In this document: piece by piece, positions 1 to 7,674 of the stretch
Layout: each line of letters opens with the position of its first letter
Position numbering within the stretch: position 1 is the stretch's first letter
DNA from: Flavobacterium shii
Lineage (GTDB): Bacteria > Bacteroidota > Bacteroidia > Flavobacteriales > Flavobacteriaceae
Assembly (NCBI RefSeq): GCF_025847235.1
Contig: NZ_JAOZEW010000006.1
Span: forward strand, 1 to 64,000
DNA length: 64,000 nucleotides
Reading direction: 5' to 3'
Notes under the pieces: model-generated
Databases searched by the model: none
What the model saw: the letters and a program-made list of their open reading frames with translations, nothing else
Told to the model about the DNA's origin: nothing
Position numbers and translations under genes: made by a program

Positions 1-1
1 A

Positions 2-157
2 TTGGATATATCACTGCCAAAAGGATTGGAAACATCATATGATAAGAAAATCCCTTTTCAGCAGGAAATGAAAGGAAGCGCAGAAATTGTTACCGAAGAT
101 CTTCGATTACTTGAGAGAATACTTTATCAATTCAAAAGCCTTTTTAGACAGAATTAG
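2..157 (+). CDS. HlyD-family secretion protein, C-terminal end (partial)
   Basis: The gene enters from the left edge. Frame 2 is open for 51 codons and ends with TAG at 155-157. The tail contains QQEMKGSAEIVTEDLRLLER followed by a short hydrophobic end, which resembles the C-terminus of HlyD-type membrane fusion proteins of type I (peptide or bacteriocin) exporters. In those proteins this end closes the beta-barrel domain in the periplasm. Only about an eighth of a typical protein is visible, so family assignment rests on this short motif and substrate cannot be told. No strong terminator follows; a weak 6-base inverted repeat (AACCTA/TAGGTT, 162-183) lies just after the stop. Confidence 0.65.
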   Translation: MDISLPKGLETSYDKKIPFQQEMKGSAEIVTEDLRLLERILYQFKSLFRQN

Positions 158-342
158 AATTAACCTAAAGGGTTGTATAGGTTCTGTTTTGGTTCTGTCG
201 CATCCAAATTCCGCGATAATGCTGCTTATTTTGTTAACAAAAGAGTTTAAAAACAGTTGATATTTCTAATTTAATGGTATCGGTTTAGAAAAATTCTTAC
301 ACAATAAAAAAATGCAGTTAGATGTCAACTATCTTATTTATA

Positions 343-375
343 GTTAATTAAAATTTTACTAAAATTTTAGTTAAC
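343..375. repeat. Long inverted repeat upstream of the susC promoter
   Basis: Two 16-base arms flank a single base at 359: GTTAATTAAAATTTTA (343-358) and TAAAATTTTAGTTAAC (360-375), with one mismatch. Each arm also contains the palindrome TAAAATTTTA, so the two copies are repeated at an 11-base period, one helical turn. It lies about 80 bases before the predicted transcript start, a plausible binding site for an activator. The AT-only core means part of the symmetry could be chance. Confidence 0.45.
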
Positions 376-405
376 ATTTTTTTTGCAAAAATTACCGTTA
401 AATTT

Positions 406-434
406 TTTGTGTTAATATTTTTAATATACTTTTG
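406..434 (+). promoter_or_regulatory. Predicted susC promoter (TTTG-N17-TACTTTTG)
   Basis: TTTG at 406-409 and TACTTTTG at 427-434 are 17 bases apart. This matches the Bacteroidota primary sigma factor pattern TTG, 17-23 bases, TAnnTTTG. Transcription would begin near 440, giving a leader of about 390 bases before susC. Confidence 0.6.
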
Positions 435-454
435 TTCTACTGAATTAGTAGAAC
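434..454. repeat. Perfect 8-base-arm palindrome at the predicted transcript start
   Basis: GTTCTACT (434-441) and AGTAGAAC (447-454) are perfect inverted arms around GAATT. The element starts on the last base of the -7 box and spans the predicted start site. It could be a repressor operator or a 5' end hairpin stabilising the long leader transcript. Confidence 0.5.
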
Positions 455-675
455 TTAAAATAGATTAAGTACAAAAAAGATTAAAGACTATCAAATGCAT
501 TTCATTTTTGAACAAGCAAGAACCATTTGACAATTTATGTCCTCTGAGTTGTTGCTGTTAAAAATTCTTCAATCCTTAATTCTTACAAATTTTAAATAAG
601 ATGGATCTCTAAATTTTAGGGGTTGAAATCTCGTATAGACCAATTTAAGTAATAGTAATCTAAAAATAAATAAAA

Positions 676-702
676 ATGAAAAAACGAATGTGTTGCAGGT
701 AA
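676..702 (+). CDS. Possible cysteine-containing leader peptide, 8 codons
   Basis: An ATG preceded by an A-rich stretch (AATAAATAAAA), the usual start context in this genome, opens the peptide MKKRMCCR and stops at TAA 700-702. A 10-base-pair hairpin starts 6 bases after the stop. Short ORFs with adjacent Cys codons ahead of a hairpin are known elsewhere (for example mycobacteria) as cysteine-responsive leaders in which ribosome pausing changes downstream expression. That role here is inference. Codon number is too small to prove coding; the case rests on the Met-Lys-Lys start, the paired Cys codons, the hairpin and the position inside a long leader. Confidence 0.4.
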   Translation: MKKRMCCR

Positions 703-708
703 AAAGAA

Positions 709-734
709 ACCATTTCTGCGGGAACAGAAATGGT
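709..734 (+). promoter_or_regulatory. Leader hairpin following the small ORF
   Basis: ACCATTTCTG (709-718) pairs perfectly with CAGAAATGGT (725-734) across a CGGGAA loop. No T-run follows, so it is not a simple terminator. Its position right after the leader ORF stop fits a translation-coupled switch or an RNA stability element. Confidence 0.45.
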
Positions 735-827
735 GAAGCTTAAAGAAATTGTACATCTCTATAAGGAAAGTGAGAGTGGAGTAAATCCGTTTTCGACTCC
801 CCTTATTTAATAAACCAAAACAAAGTA

Positions 828-3800
828 ATGAAAAAAAAATTAAATAGATATATATGGTTATGCATTTTGTTGATTTCCATAGGGATTAATGCTCAAGAGA
901 GCAAACCATTAATCCAGTCCAAACTCAACGGAATAGTAGTTGATGCTATTACAAAGGAGCCTATTATCGGTGCTTCGATAAATATTAAAGGTACTACGCA
1001 CGGGGCTATAACAGACTTAGATGGGAAGTTTTATTTTCAAACGGGGCAAAAATTTCCTTATACGCTAATAGTAAGTTATATGGGGTATAAAAAAACGGAA
1101 TTTGTTGCTAATGAAAATTCAGTTATCATTAATATTTCTGAAGAGCAGAATGCGTTGTCAGAAGTTGTAGTTACTGCACTAGGTATTACGAAAGAAAAAA
1201 AATCTTTGGGATATACTACTCAGGCACTTAAAGGCAAAGAATTGGCGGAGACAAAAGAAACGAATTTTTTAAATAGTCTTAGTGGTAAACTAGCTGGAGT
1301 ACGTATCACCAATTCGCAAGGAGACATGGGATCTTCACGTATCATTATTCGTGGAGAAACTTCTATATCCGGAAACAACCAACCATTATTTGTGGTAGAT
1401 GGAGTTCCGGTAGATAACTCGCAGTTAGGAAGCGTTGGTGGAGCCACCCGTGATTTCAAAAACGCAATTGCCGATTTAAATCCACAGGATATTGAAACAT
1501 TAACTGTACTGAAAGGTCCTAATGCGGCGGCTCTTTATGGATCACGTGCAGCGCATGGAGTTGTTCTTATTACTACAAAATCAGGAAAAGGACAAAACGG
1601 ACTAGGTATAAACGTTAGTTCGGGTATAACAATCTCTCAAGTTGCTACATTGCCTAAGTTTCAAAATTCGTTTGGACAAGGATCAAACGGAAGATTCAGC
1701 TATGTAGATGGTAAAGGAGGCGGAGTTAATGACGGAGTTGATGAAAGCTGGGGGCCTAAAATGGATGGGCGCCTTATTCCTCAATTTAATTCAAATGGTG
1801 TAGCAGTGCCTTTTGTAGCTCATCCTAATAATGTGAGAGACTTTTTTAATACAGGTCTTACTTTTGATAATAGTATTTCTGTGGCGAAATCGGATGACAA
1901 ATCAGATTTCCGTATCGGAGTTAATAATCAAAAACAAACAGGAACAGTACCTAACAGTGAAGTAAACAAAACAAACTTTACTGTTAACACTAATTATCAA
2001 ATATCTAAAAATGTAAAAATAGGGGTAACTGCTAACTATATTGTTACTGATGCTCCAGCTTTACCAGGTGGTCCATCGGGTAACCGTGCTGCTGGTGTAA
2101 TGCTCCAATTTCTTTGGTTTGGACGTCAGGTAGATATCAATGAGCTTAGAAATAATAGAGATGTTAACTGGAACAATAGCTATTACAGCAATCCGTATTG
2201 GAATGCTTATTATAATACTACAAGTCAGCAACGTAACCGTTTAATAGGTGATATTCATTTGGATGCAAAAATTATAGATGGTCTTAATTTTAGATTCCGT
2301 ACTGGTGTTGACTATTATAACGATCGTAGAAAATACCAGATTAAGTATGGTACAAATGGAACTCCTTTCGGATCGTATGCAGAAGATGCTTATACTGTAA
2401 ACGAAAGAAATACAGAAGGTATTTTTACCTATACCAAAAAACTGAATGATGATTTTAGTTTGGATGCTCTTGCCGGATTCAATATTCGTAACCATAGTGA
2501 TGCAAACAATTATCAAAAAGCACCACGTCTGGCTGTACCGGATTTGTATACATTGACTAATTCGAGAGATCCGTTAACGTCATCGAACATATTATCAAGA
2601 TTGAGAGTATATAGTGCGTATGCCTCAGCACAATTGGGTTATAAAAATTATGCGTTTTTGAACGTAACTGCCCGTAATGACTGGTCATCGACATTACCAA
2701 GTAGTAACCGTTCTTATTTCTATCCTTCTTTTAATGGTAGTTTTGTACTAACCGATGCCTTGAACTTAAAAAGCAATACTCTTGACTTCTTAAAGTTACG
2801 TGGTGGTTGGTCTGAAGTGGGTAATGATGCAGATCCATATCAATTGGCTACAGTTTACAATTTTCAAACCGCATTTGACGGAAATCCAATTCAAACCTCA
2901 TCTAGAAAGAAACTTAATGAGAACCTGAAACCGGAAACAACCCGCTCTACTGAATTGGGTCTTGAAGCTTCTTTCTGGAAAAATAGATTGCATCTAGATG
3001 TAGCATATTATAACACGAATAGTTTCGACCAGATTTTGGAAATAAAAACAACTACGTCGAGTGGTTATGATACGCAATTAATTAATGCAGGTAAAATAAA
3101 CAACCGCGGTATAGAAATTCAATTGGATGGAACCCCTATTCAAACCAAAGATTTCAAATGGAATGTAGGCGTAAATTATTCAAAGAATGTTAGTAAAGTA
3201 GCCATTCTTGACTACGATAAACAAATTCAAAACTACACAATTGGTACTTCGGGAGGTGTTGATGTATTGGCCTCTGTAGGGCAAGCTTATGGAGCACTTT
3301 ATGGCACAGCTTATGAGCGCGACGCAAGTGGAAACATAGTAGTAGGTGCCAATGGATTGCCGAAAGCTGATCCGCAAAAGAGAGTATTAGGACATTATAC
3401 TCCAGACTATTTAGCTGGTGTTACAAACACCTTGACCTATAAAAATCTTGAATTTTCTTTCCTTGTTGATGCCAGTGTAGGTGGAGAACTTTTTTCGGGA
3501 ACAAACAGAACGGGTAATTATACAGGTGTACTAGCTCAAACTCTTCCAGGTCGTGATGCTGCCAATGGCGGATTGAATTACTATTATGCAGGTACTACCA
3601 AAACTTTGCTTGGAGGTGGAACAGCTCCAAATGGTGCAACGGTATATGATGATGGAATGATCTTTAACGGTGTATATGCTAATGGAACTCCGAACACTCA
3701 GGTAATTAGTGCACAGGAATATTACAAGGCGTCATACAATATTAGTGAAGCTTATATTTACAGCTCAACTTTTGTAAAACTAAGAGAAGTAAAACTTGCT

Positions 3801-4007
3801 TACAACTTCGATAAGGCTTTTGCTAAGAGGCTGGGATTGGTAGGAGCTAGTATTACTGCCGTAGGTCGTAACCTGCTATTTATTTATAAAGATGCGCCAA
3901 ATATTGATCCTGAAACAGCTTTTAATACTGGAAATGCACAAGGTTTGGAGAGTTTATCCCTGCCAACTACCAGAAGTTTTAGCCTTAATGTTAATCTTAA
4001 ATTTTAA
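828..4007 (+). CDS. SusC/RagA-family TonB-dependent outer-membrane transporter
   Basis: The 1059-aa protein imports a nutrient through the outer membrane using TonB energy, working as a pair with the SusD-like lipoprotein that starts 12 bases downstream. Visible features in order: a signal peptide ending near NAQES; a CarboxypepD-regulatory-like domain (about 35-110, with VVDAITKEPIIGASINIKGT); a TonB-box-like SEVVVTALG near 115; a plug domain (about 120-250, with PLFVVDGVPVDN); then a long beta-barrel ending in LNVNLKF, a terminal aromatic as expected for outer-membrane insertion. Length is normal for SusC. The substrate is unknown: no glycosidase lies beside the pair, and a cysteine-containing leader peptide upstream would fit a sulfur-related or peptide substrate rather than a polysaccharide. 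Confidence 0.93.
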   Translation: MKKKLNRYIWLCILLISIGINAQESKPLIQSKLNGIVVDAITKEPIIGASINIKGTTHGAITDLDGKFYFQTGQKFPYTLIVSYMGYKKTEFVANENSVIINISEEQNALSEVVVTALGITKEKKSLGYTTQALKGKELAETKETNFLNSLSGKLAGVRITNSQGDMGSSRIIIRGETSISGNNQPLFVVDGVPVDNSQLGSVGGATRDFKNAIADLNPQDIETLTVLKGPNAAALYGSRAAHGVVLITTKSGKGQNGLGINVSSGITISQVATLPKFQNSFGQGSNGRFSYVDGKGGGVNDGVDESWGPKMDGRLIPQFNSNGVAVPFVAHPNNVRDFFNTGLTFDNSISVAKSDDKSDFRIGVNNQKQTGTVPNSEVNKTNFTVNTNYQISKNVKIGVTANYIVTDAPALPGGPSGNRAAGVMLQFLWFGRQVDINELRNNRDVNWNNSYYSNPYWNAYYNTTSQQRNRLIGDIHLDAKIIDGLNFRFRTGVDYYNDRRKYQIKYGTNGTPFGSYAEDAYTVNERNTEGIFTYTKKLNDDFSLDALAGFNIRNHSDANNYQKAPRLAVPDLYTLTNSRDPLTSSNILSRLRVYSAYASAQLGYKNYAFLNVTARNDWSSTLPSSNRSYFYPSFNGSFVLTDALNLKSNTLDFLKLRGGWSEVGNDADPYQLATVYNFQTAFDGNPIQTSSRKKLNENLKPETTRSTELGLEASFWKNRLHLDVAYYNTNSFDQILEIKTTTSSGYDTQLINAGKINNRGIEIQLDGTPIQTKDFKWNVGVNYSKNVSKVAILDYDKQIQNYTIGTSGGVDVLASVGQAYGALYGTAYERDASGNIVVGANGLPKADPQKRVLGHYTPDYLAGVTNTLTYKNLEFSFLVDASVGGELFSGTNRTGNYTGVLAQTLPGRDAANGGLNYYYAGTTKTLLGGGTAPNGATVYDDGMIFNGVYANGTPNTQVISAQEYYKASYNISEAYIYSSTFVKLREVKLAYNFDKAFAKRLGLVGASITAVGRNLLFIYKDAPNIDPETAFNTGNAQGLESLSLPTTRSFSLNVNLKF

Positions 4008-4019
4008 AAACACGAAATC

Positions 4020-5444
4020 ATGCTAAAAAAACTAGCCTATATAACTCTATTTGCATTGTCACTCACCTCATGTAGTGATACTCTGGATGATATTAATAAA
4101 AATCCAAATGCAACTGAAACACCGTTGGCACCTTACCTGTTAACAGGAACATTAAAGCAGGGTGCCGACTTATATTGGGGGGCGGATAATAACTTTAACT
4201 CCTCGTTGTTATTTGTTCAGCACTGGGCTAAAATCCAATATACTGAACCAGACAGATACGATGTCTCTAATACTTCTTTCACTTCTTTGTGGAATACCGG
4301 ATATGCAACCTTGATTACAGATTTGAACACGATTCTGAATTTCTCGGATCAGCAGGCAAATTCAAATTATAAAGGGATCGCACTGACGCTGCGTTCATGG
4401 ACGTTTTTATTATTGACAGATGCTTATGGAAGCATTCCTTATAAAGAAGCAGGTCAAAAAGTGACACCGGCATATAATACTCAAGAGGAAGTATATACGG
4501 GATTGCTTGAAGATTTGAAAAAAGCTCAATCTTTACTAAGTACTACAAACGGTACTGTTACTGGTGATTTGGCTTATAAAGGAGATATTACTAAATGGAA
4601 AAAACTGGTAAATTCGCTTCGTTTGCGTATAGCGTTGAGAATTTCGGATAAACTATCAGCTTTGGCTAAGCAAACTGCGATTGAGGCAACAACCGATGCT
4701 GTAGGAGTGATTAGCAGTAATAGCGAAATCTTTCAGTTTATTTACACTAGTTCACCTCAGCAAAATCCAGCTTCGGCTTGGTTTGAGACCCGTGACGATT
4801 TCCGTATTTCGAAGACATTGGTTGATAAGTTATATGAGTTATCCGATCCACGTTTACCAGTTTATGCTCAGTTACCATCGGATGCAAGTGTAGGTAAATA
4901 CGTTGGAGGGGGGAATGGATTGTCAAATAGTGATGCCAATAGTCAGGGTTTTGCTAAAACATCAAAACCAGGTACTTACTTCCTGACTTCATTGTCGCCG
5001 GCTGTAATTGCTTCTTATTCGGAAACGTTGTTCAATCTTTCCGAAGCAGTAGCCCGTGGTTATATTTCTGGAGATGCAGAGCAACTTTATAAAAGTGCAA
5101 TTACGGCATCGTTCAATCAATTTGGTATTACCGACGCAACAATTATTTCTAATTATCTTAATCAGACAACTGTGAAATACGATGCAACAAATTATGCCAA
5201 ATCGATAGGTACACAAAAATGGATTGCATTTTTTGGACAAGGTCTTGATGCCTTTGCTGAGTGGAGAAGACTTGACTATCCGGTGTTAACAGCCGGTCCG
5301 GCTACGGTTTTGGACGGACAGCTACCTTCGCGATTCTTCTACCCAGGGACAGAGCAATCGTTGAACGGTACTAGCTATCAGGCTGCAGTATCTGTTCAGG
5401 GAAAAGATTTACTTACTACAAAACTATGGTTTGATGTAAATTAA
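4020..5444 (+). CDS. SusD/RagB-like surface lipoprotein (SusD-like 2 type)
   Basis: This 474-aa lipoprotein is the substrate-capturing lid of the SusC channel encoded just upstream. It has a signal peptide with lipobox LTSC (Cys near 18), then DTLDDINKNPNAT, the conserved start of SusD-like proteins of the PF12771-type group, and repeated TPR-like helices (for example YKGIALTLRSWTFLLLTDAYGSIP near 120-145). The end holds WRRLDYP, also common in the group. Co-transcription with susC is expected from the 12-base gap, and a strong terminator follows at 5512-5543, so the transcription unit is susC-susD only. No enzyme is attached, so the ligand cannot be named. Confidence 0.9.
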   Translation: MLKKLAYITLFALSLTSCSDTLDDINKNPNATETPLAPYLLTGTLKQGADLYWGADNNFNSSLLFVQHWAKIQYTEPDRYDVSNTSFTSLWNTGYATLITDLNTILNFSDQQANSNYKGIALTLRSWTFLLLTDAYGSIPYKEAGQKVTPAYNTQEEVYTGLLEDLKKAQSLLSTTNGTVTGDLAYKGDITKWKKLVNSLRLRIALRISDKLSALAKQTAIEATTDAVGVISSNSEIFQFIYTSSPQQNPASAWFETRDDFRISKTLVDKLYELSDPRLPVYAQLPSDASVGKYVGGGNGLSNSDANSQGFAKTSKPGTYFLTSLSPAVIASYSETLFNLSEAVARGYISGDAEQLYKSAITASFNQFGITDATIISNYLNQTTVKYDATNYAKSIGTQKWIAFFGQGLDAFAEWRRLDYPVLTAGPATVLDGQLPSRFFYPGTEQSLNGTSYQAAVSVQGKDLLTTKLWFDVN

Positions 5445-5511
5445 GTTGTATTCCGAAAAGGATATTCAACTTTAGCTTAAAATCAAGCACCTATATTAAG
5501 AGAAAGAATAT

Positions 5512-5543
5512 AAAGCACCTGCTGACTGCAGGTGCTTTTTTTT
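5512..5543 (+). terminator. Intrinsic terminator after susD
   Basis: An 11-base-pair perfect stem (AAAGCACCTGC, 5512-5522, with GCAGGTGCTTT, 5528-5538) has a TGACT loop and is followed by T residues to 5543. Confidence 0.9.
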
Positions 5544-5602
5544 ACTAAAAAAAATACTGAATTGTTGATTTATTGCCTACTAAAAATTATAAATCCTCTT
5601 AA

Positions 5603-6082
5603 TTATACTCTTTCAATTTTGCAAATAAAACAACAAGCTTCAGAATTTCTTGCATGAAGATATTCAACATCTTTTTCTGTTTCGAAGATTTCAGGAATCA
5701 GTAAATCAATATCTTGATTACCAACTAGTTTTGTGAAAATCATTTTCTGTTCTTTATTGTATCCAATTAATGACAGCGGAAAATTTTCTTTATCGATTTT
5801 TATTTCAGGCGGGAAGTTATAAATATCTGAGTATTCTTCAACTTCATTTTTATGAATAAATATTGGTCCGGATTGATTAAAAGCATTGTTTATCGAAAAT
5901 GGGCTATACGCAAAAACCAATCGAATATCTTCACCAACATTAAAGGGTTTCAACGAAACTCGACACGGACCTTTTCCTGATGCTAATTGATCGTAAACGA
6001 TATTACCAAAAGTATCAATATTCGTTTCACGAATTTTTCTTGCGTATTCTTTTGTTAAAGGAACAATTTTAAACTTTTTCAT
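5603..6082 (-). CDS. DUF1203 family protein
   Basis: The 159-aa soluble protein carries the DUF1203 signature: a central PCRVSLKPFNVGEDIRLVFA stretch (about 40-60), followed by the SGPIFIH segment (about 71-77) and a C-terminal EYLHARNSEACCFICKIERV that ends the domain. The cysteines near the end (CCFIC) are typical of the family. No signal peptide or membrane segment is seen. The biochemical role of DUF1203 proteins is not known to me. The gene stands alone and is convergent with susD, sharing the gap that holds the susD terminator. The ATG at 6082 is the only sensible start. Confidence 0.8.
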   Translation of the reverse strand: MKKFKIVPLTKEYARKIRETNIDTFGNIVYDQLASGKGPCRVSLKPFNVGEDIRLVFAYSPFSINNAFNQSGPIFIHKNEVEEYSDIYNFPPEIKIDKENFPLSLIGYNKEQKMIFTKLVGNQDIDLLIPEIFETEKDVEYLHARNSEACCFICKIERV

Positions 6083-6516
6083 AATTTTTATTTTTAAGCA
6101 AATTTAGATTTAGCATGTTTTACTAAAAATCCGTTTCTTGCTAAATTATATTCCTATTTTGATGTTTGTCACCAGATATCTTAAGTATTCTTATTGAAAA
6201 GCTCCGCAAATGTCTCTGATTTTGCGGAATTTTTTTGCAACCGATTCTGAGTTATAATTTTGAACAAATAAGATTCTATCAGCAATAAATATATTTTGAA
6301 AATAGGCGAACACTTCGAGACCATTTTGTTGTATTAAGGTAGAGTTACAATTCCTTTTTAATTATTTAAAAATAAATTGATTTTTGATGTTTTTTCTGAA
6401 TTATATCTATTAAATCCTTATTTTTATAATAATAAATTTTTGAAAATTTTGATTAAGAAAATGACTTATAAATTCTGGATTTCTATTTGATTGCATTTTA
6501 ATATAAACACATTACT
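6083..6516. other. 434-base intergenic region with an orphan terminator
   Basis: It separates the minus-strand DUF1203 gene from the plus-strand efflux operon and must contain both promoters. I found no clear TAnnTTTG box for either. The only strong structure is the terminator-like hairpin at 6203-6236. The rest is AT-rich with no coding appearance. Confidence 0.5.
6203..6236 (+). terminator. Terminator-like hairpin with no plus-strand gene before it
   Basis: TCCGCAAA (6203-6210) pairs with TTTGCGGA (6221-6228), followed by a run of T (6230-6236) on the plus strand. The nearest upstream gene is on the other strand, so it may end a small RNA or be a leftover of a lost gene. Confidence 0.6.
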
Positions 6517-7668
6517 ATGATAAAAAATAAGTTTATTCTTTTTATTTCGGTAGTATTATTTTCCTGTAATGGAAAAAAAACACCGCCAAAAGAAAATCCC
6601 ATACAAAGTTATCAAGTATTGACGTTGGCTCCGAGACAGGTTACCGTTTATAACGATTTTCCTGCCTCTATACAAGGGCAAAATGTTGTAGAGATCAAGC
6701 CAATGGTTTCAGGTTATCTCCAGGATATTTATGTGCCAGAGGGCGCTTCTGTTACTAAAGGACAGCTGTTATTCCGTATTAAAAATCCTCAATATGAGCA
6801 GGATATTGTTACTGCCAAAGGGGCTATAAAGATTGCGGAAGCCAATGTAAATACAGCCCGCATGAATGTTGAAAAAGCAAGACCCTTAGTAGAGCAGGAA
6901 ATCGTAAGTAAATATGAACTGAGTTCCGCATTATATACACTAGAATCACAACAGGCTGCTTTATCCCAAGCAAAAGCTACCCTTGCTAATGCATTGACCA
7001 ATCAGGGATATACGTATATACGTAGTCCGCAAAGTGGTACCATTGGTCTTATCCCTTATAAAATTGGCGCATTAGTAAGCAGTACAACCACAGATCCGCT
7101 TACGACACTGTCTAATACGATTAATGTATTCGCCTATTTTTCTCTTAGTGAAAAGCAGCTGCTGGATTTTATGAATACTATGAAAGGCAGCTCAACTGCC
7201 GAAAAACTAAATAATATGCCTATGGTAACATTGGTATTAGCAGATGGAACAGTATATCCTGAAAAAGGTAAATTGGAGACAGCCAGCGGAGGTATAGACA
7301 CCAGTACCGGAACTGCAACATTCAAAGCGATATTCGATAATAAATTAGGTCTCATCCAGAATGGAGCAAGTGCTACGATTAGGATTCCCGTGAACTTAGA
7401 TAATGCTTTATTGGCACCACAGACAGCGATTTATCAATTACAGGATAAGTCATTGGTTTATCAGGTCATGAATGGAAATAAAGTAATGAGTACTGCGGTA
7501 ACAACTTCGCCTACAGACGACGGTAATTTTATAGTAATTAAAGATGGAGTTAAAGCAGGAGATAAACTTCTTCTGAATGGATTAAATATTGCTGATAGTA
7601 CCGTGATAAAACCGATGCCTGTTAACTCAGCGACTATTTATAGCACCATGAAAACCAAATCTAACTAA
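6517..7668 (+). CDS. RND efflux periplasmic adaptor lipoprotein (AcrA/MexA type)
   Basis: The 383-aa adaptor links the inner-membrane pump encoded next to the outer-membrane channel encoded third in the operon. A lipoprotein signal peptide with VLFSC (Cys 17) anchors it. The order of parts is typical: a barrel-sandwich (lipoyl-like) half (QNVVEIKPMVSGYLQDIYVPEGA near 50-72), an alpha-hairpin (about 90-160, AANVNTARMNVEK-like repeats), the second lipoyl half (GYTYIRSPQSGTIGLI near 165-180) and beta-barrel and proximal domains. The pump gene starts 6 bases after the stop. Substrates are probably hydrophobic toxic compounds, as for HAE1 systems, but nothing in the sequence fixes this. Confidence 0.9.
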   Translation: MIKNKFILFISVVLFSCNGKKTPPKENPIQSYQVLTLAPRQVTVYNDFPASIQGQNVVEIKPMVSGYLQDIYVPEGASVTKGQLLFRIKNPQYEQDIVTAKGAIKIAEANVNTARMNVEKARPLVEQEIVSKYELSSALYTLESQQAALSQAKATLANALTNQGYTYIRSPQSGTIGLIPYKIGALVSSTTTDPLTTLSNTINVFAYFSLSEKQLLDFMNTMKGSSTAEKLNNMPMVTLVLADGTVYPEKGKLETASGGIDTSTGTATFKAIFDNKLGLIQNGASATIRIPVNLDNALLAPQTAIYQLQDKSLVYQVMNGNKVMSTAVTTSPTDDGNFIVIKDGVKAGDKLLLNGLNIADSTVIKPMPVNSATIYSTMKTKSN

Positions 7669-7674
7669 AAGGCA

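Larger units (their letters stand above)
158..827. other. 670-base gene-poor leader region upstream of susC
   Basis: No full-size gene is seen. The stretch holds an inverted repeat (343-375), a Bacteroidota-type promoter (406-434), a palindrome at the predicted transcript start (434-454), a possible 8-codon leader ORF (676-702) and a hairpin (709-734). A second weaker fold pairs ATAAGG and GGAGT (about 760-780) with ACTCC and CCTTAT (about 796-807) just before the susC start. The predicted untranslated leader is therefore close to 390 bases, which is long and suggests control after initiation. Confidence 0.6.
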
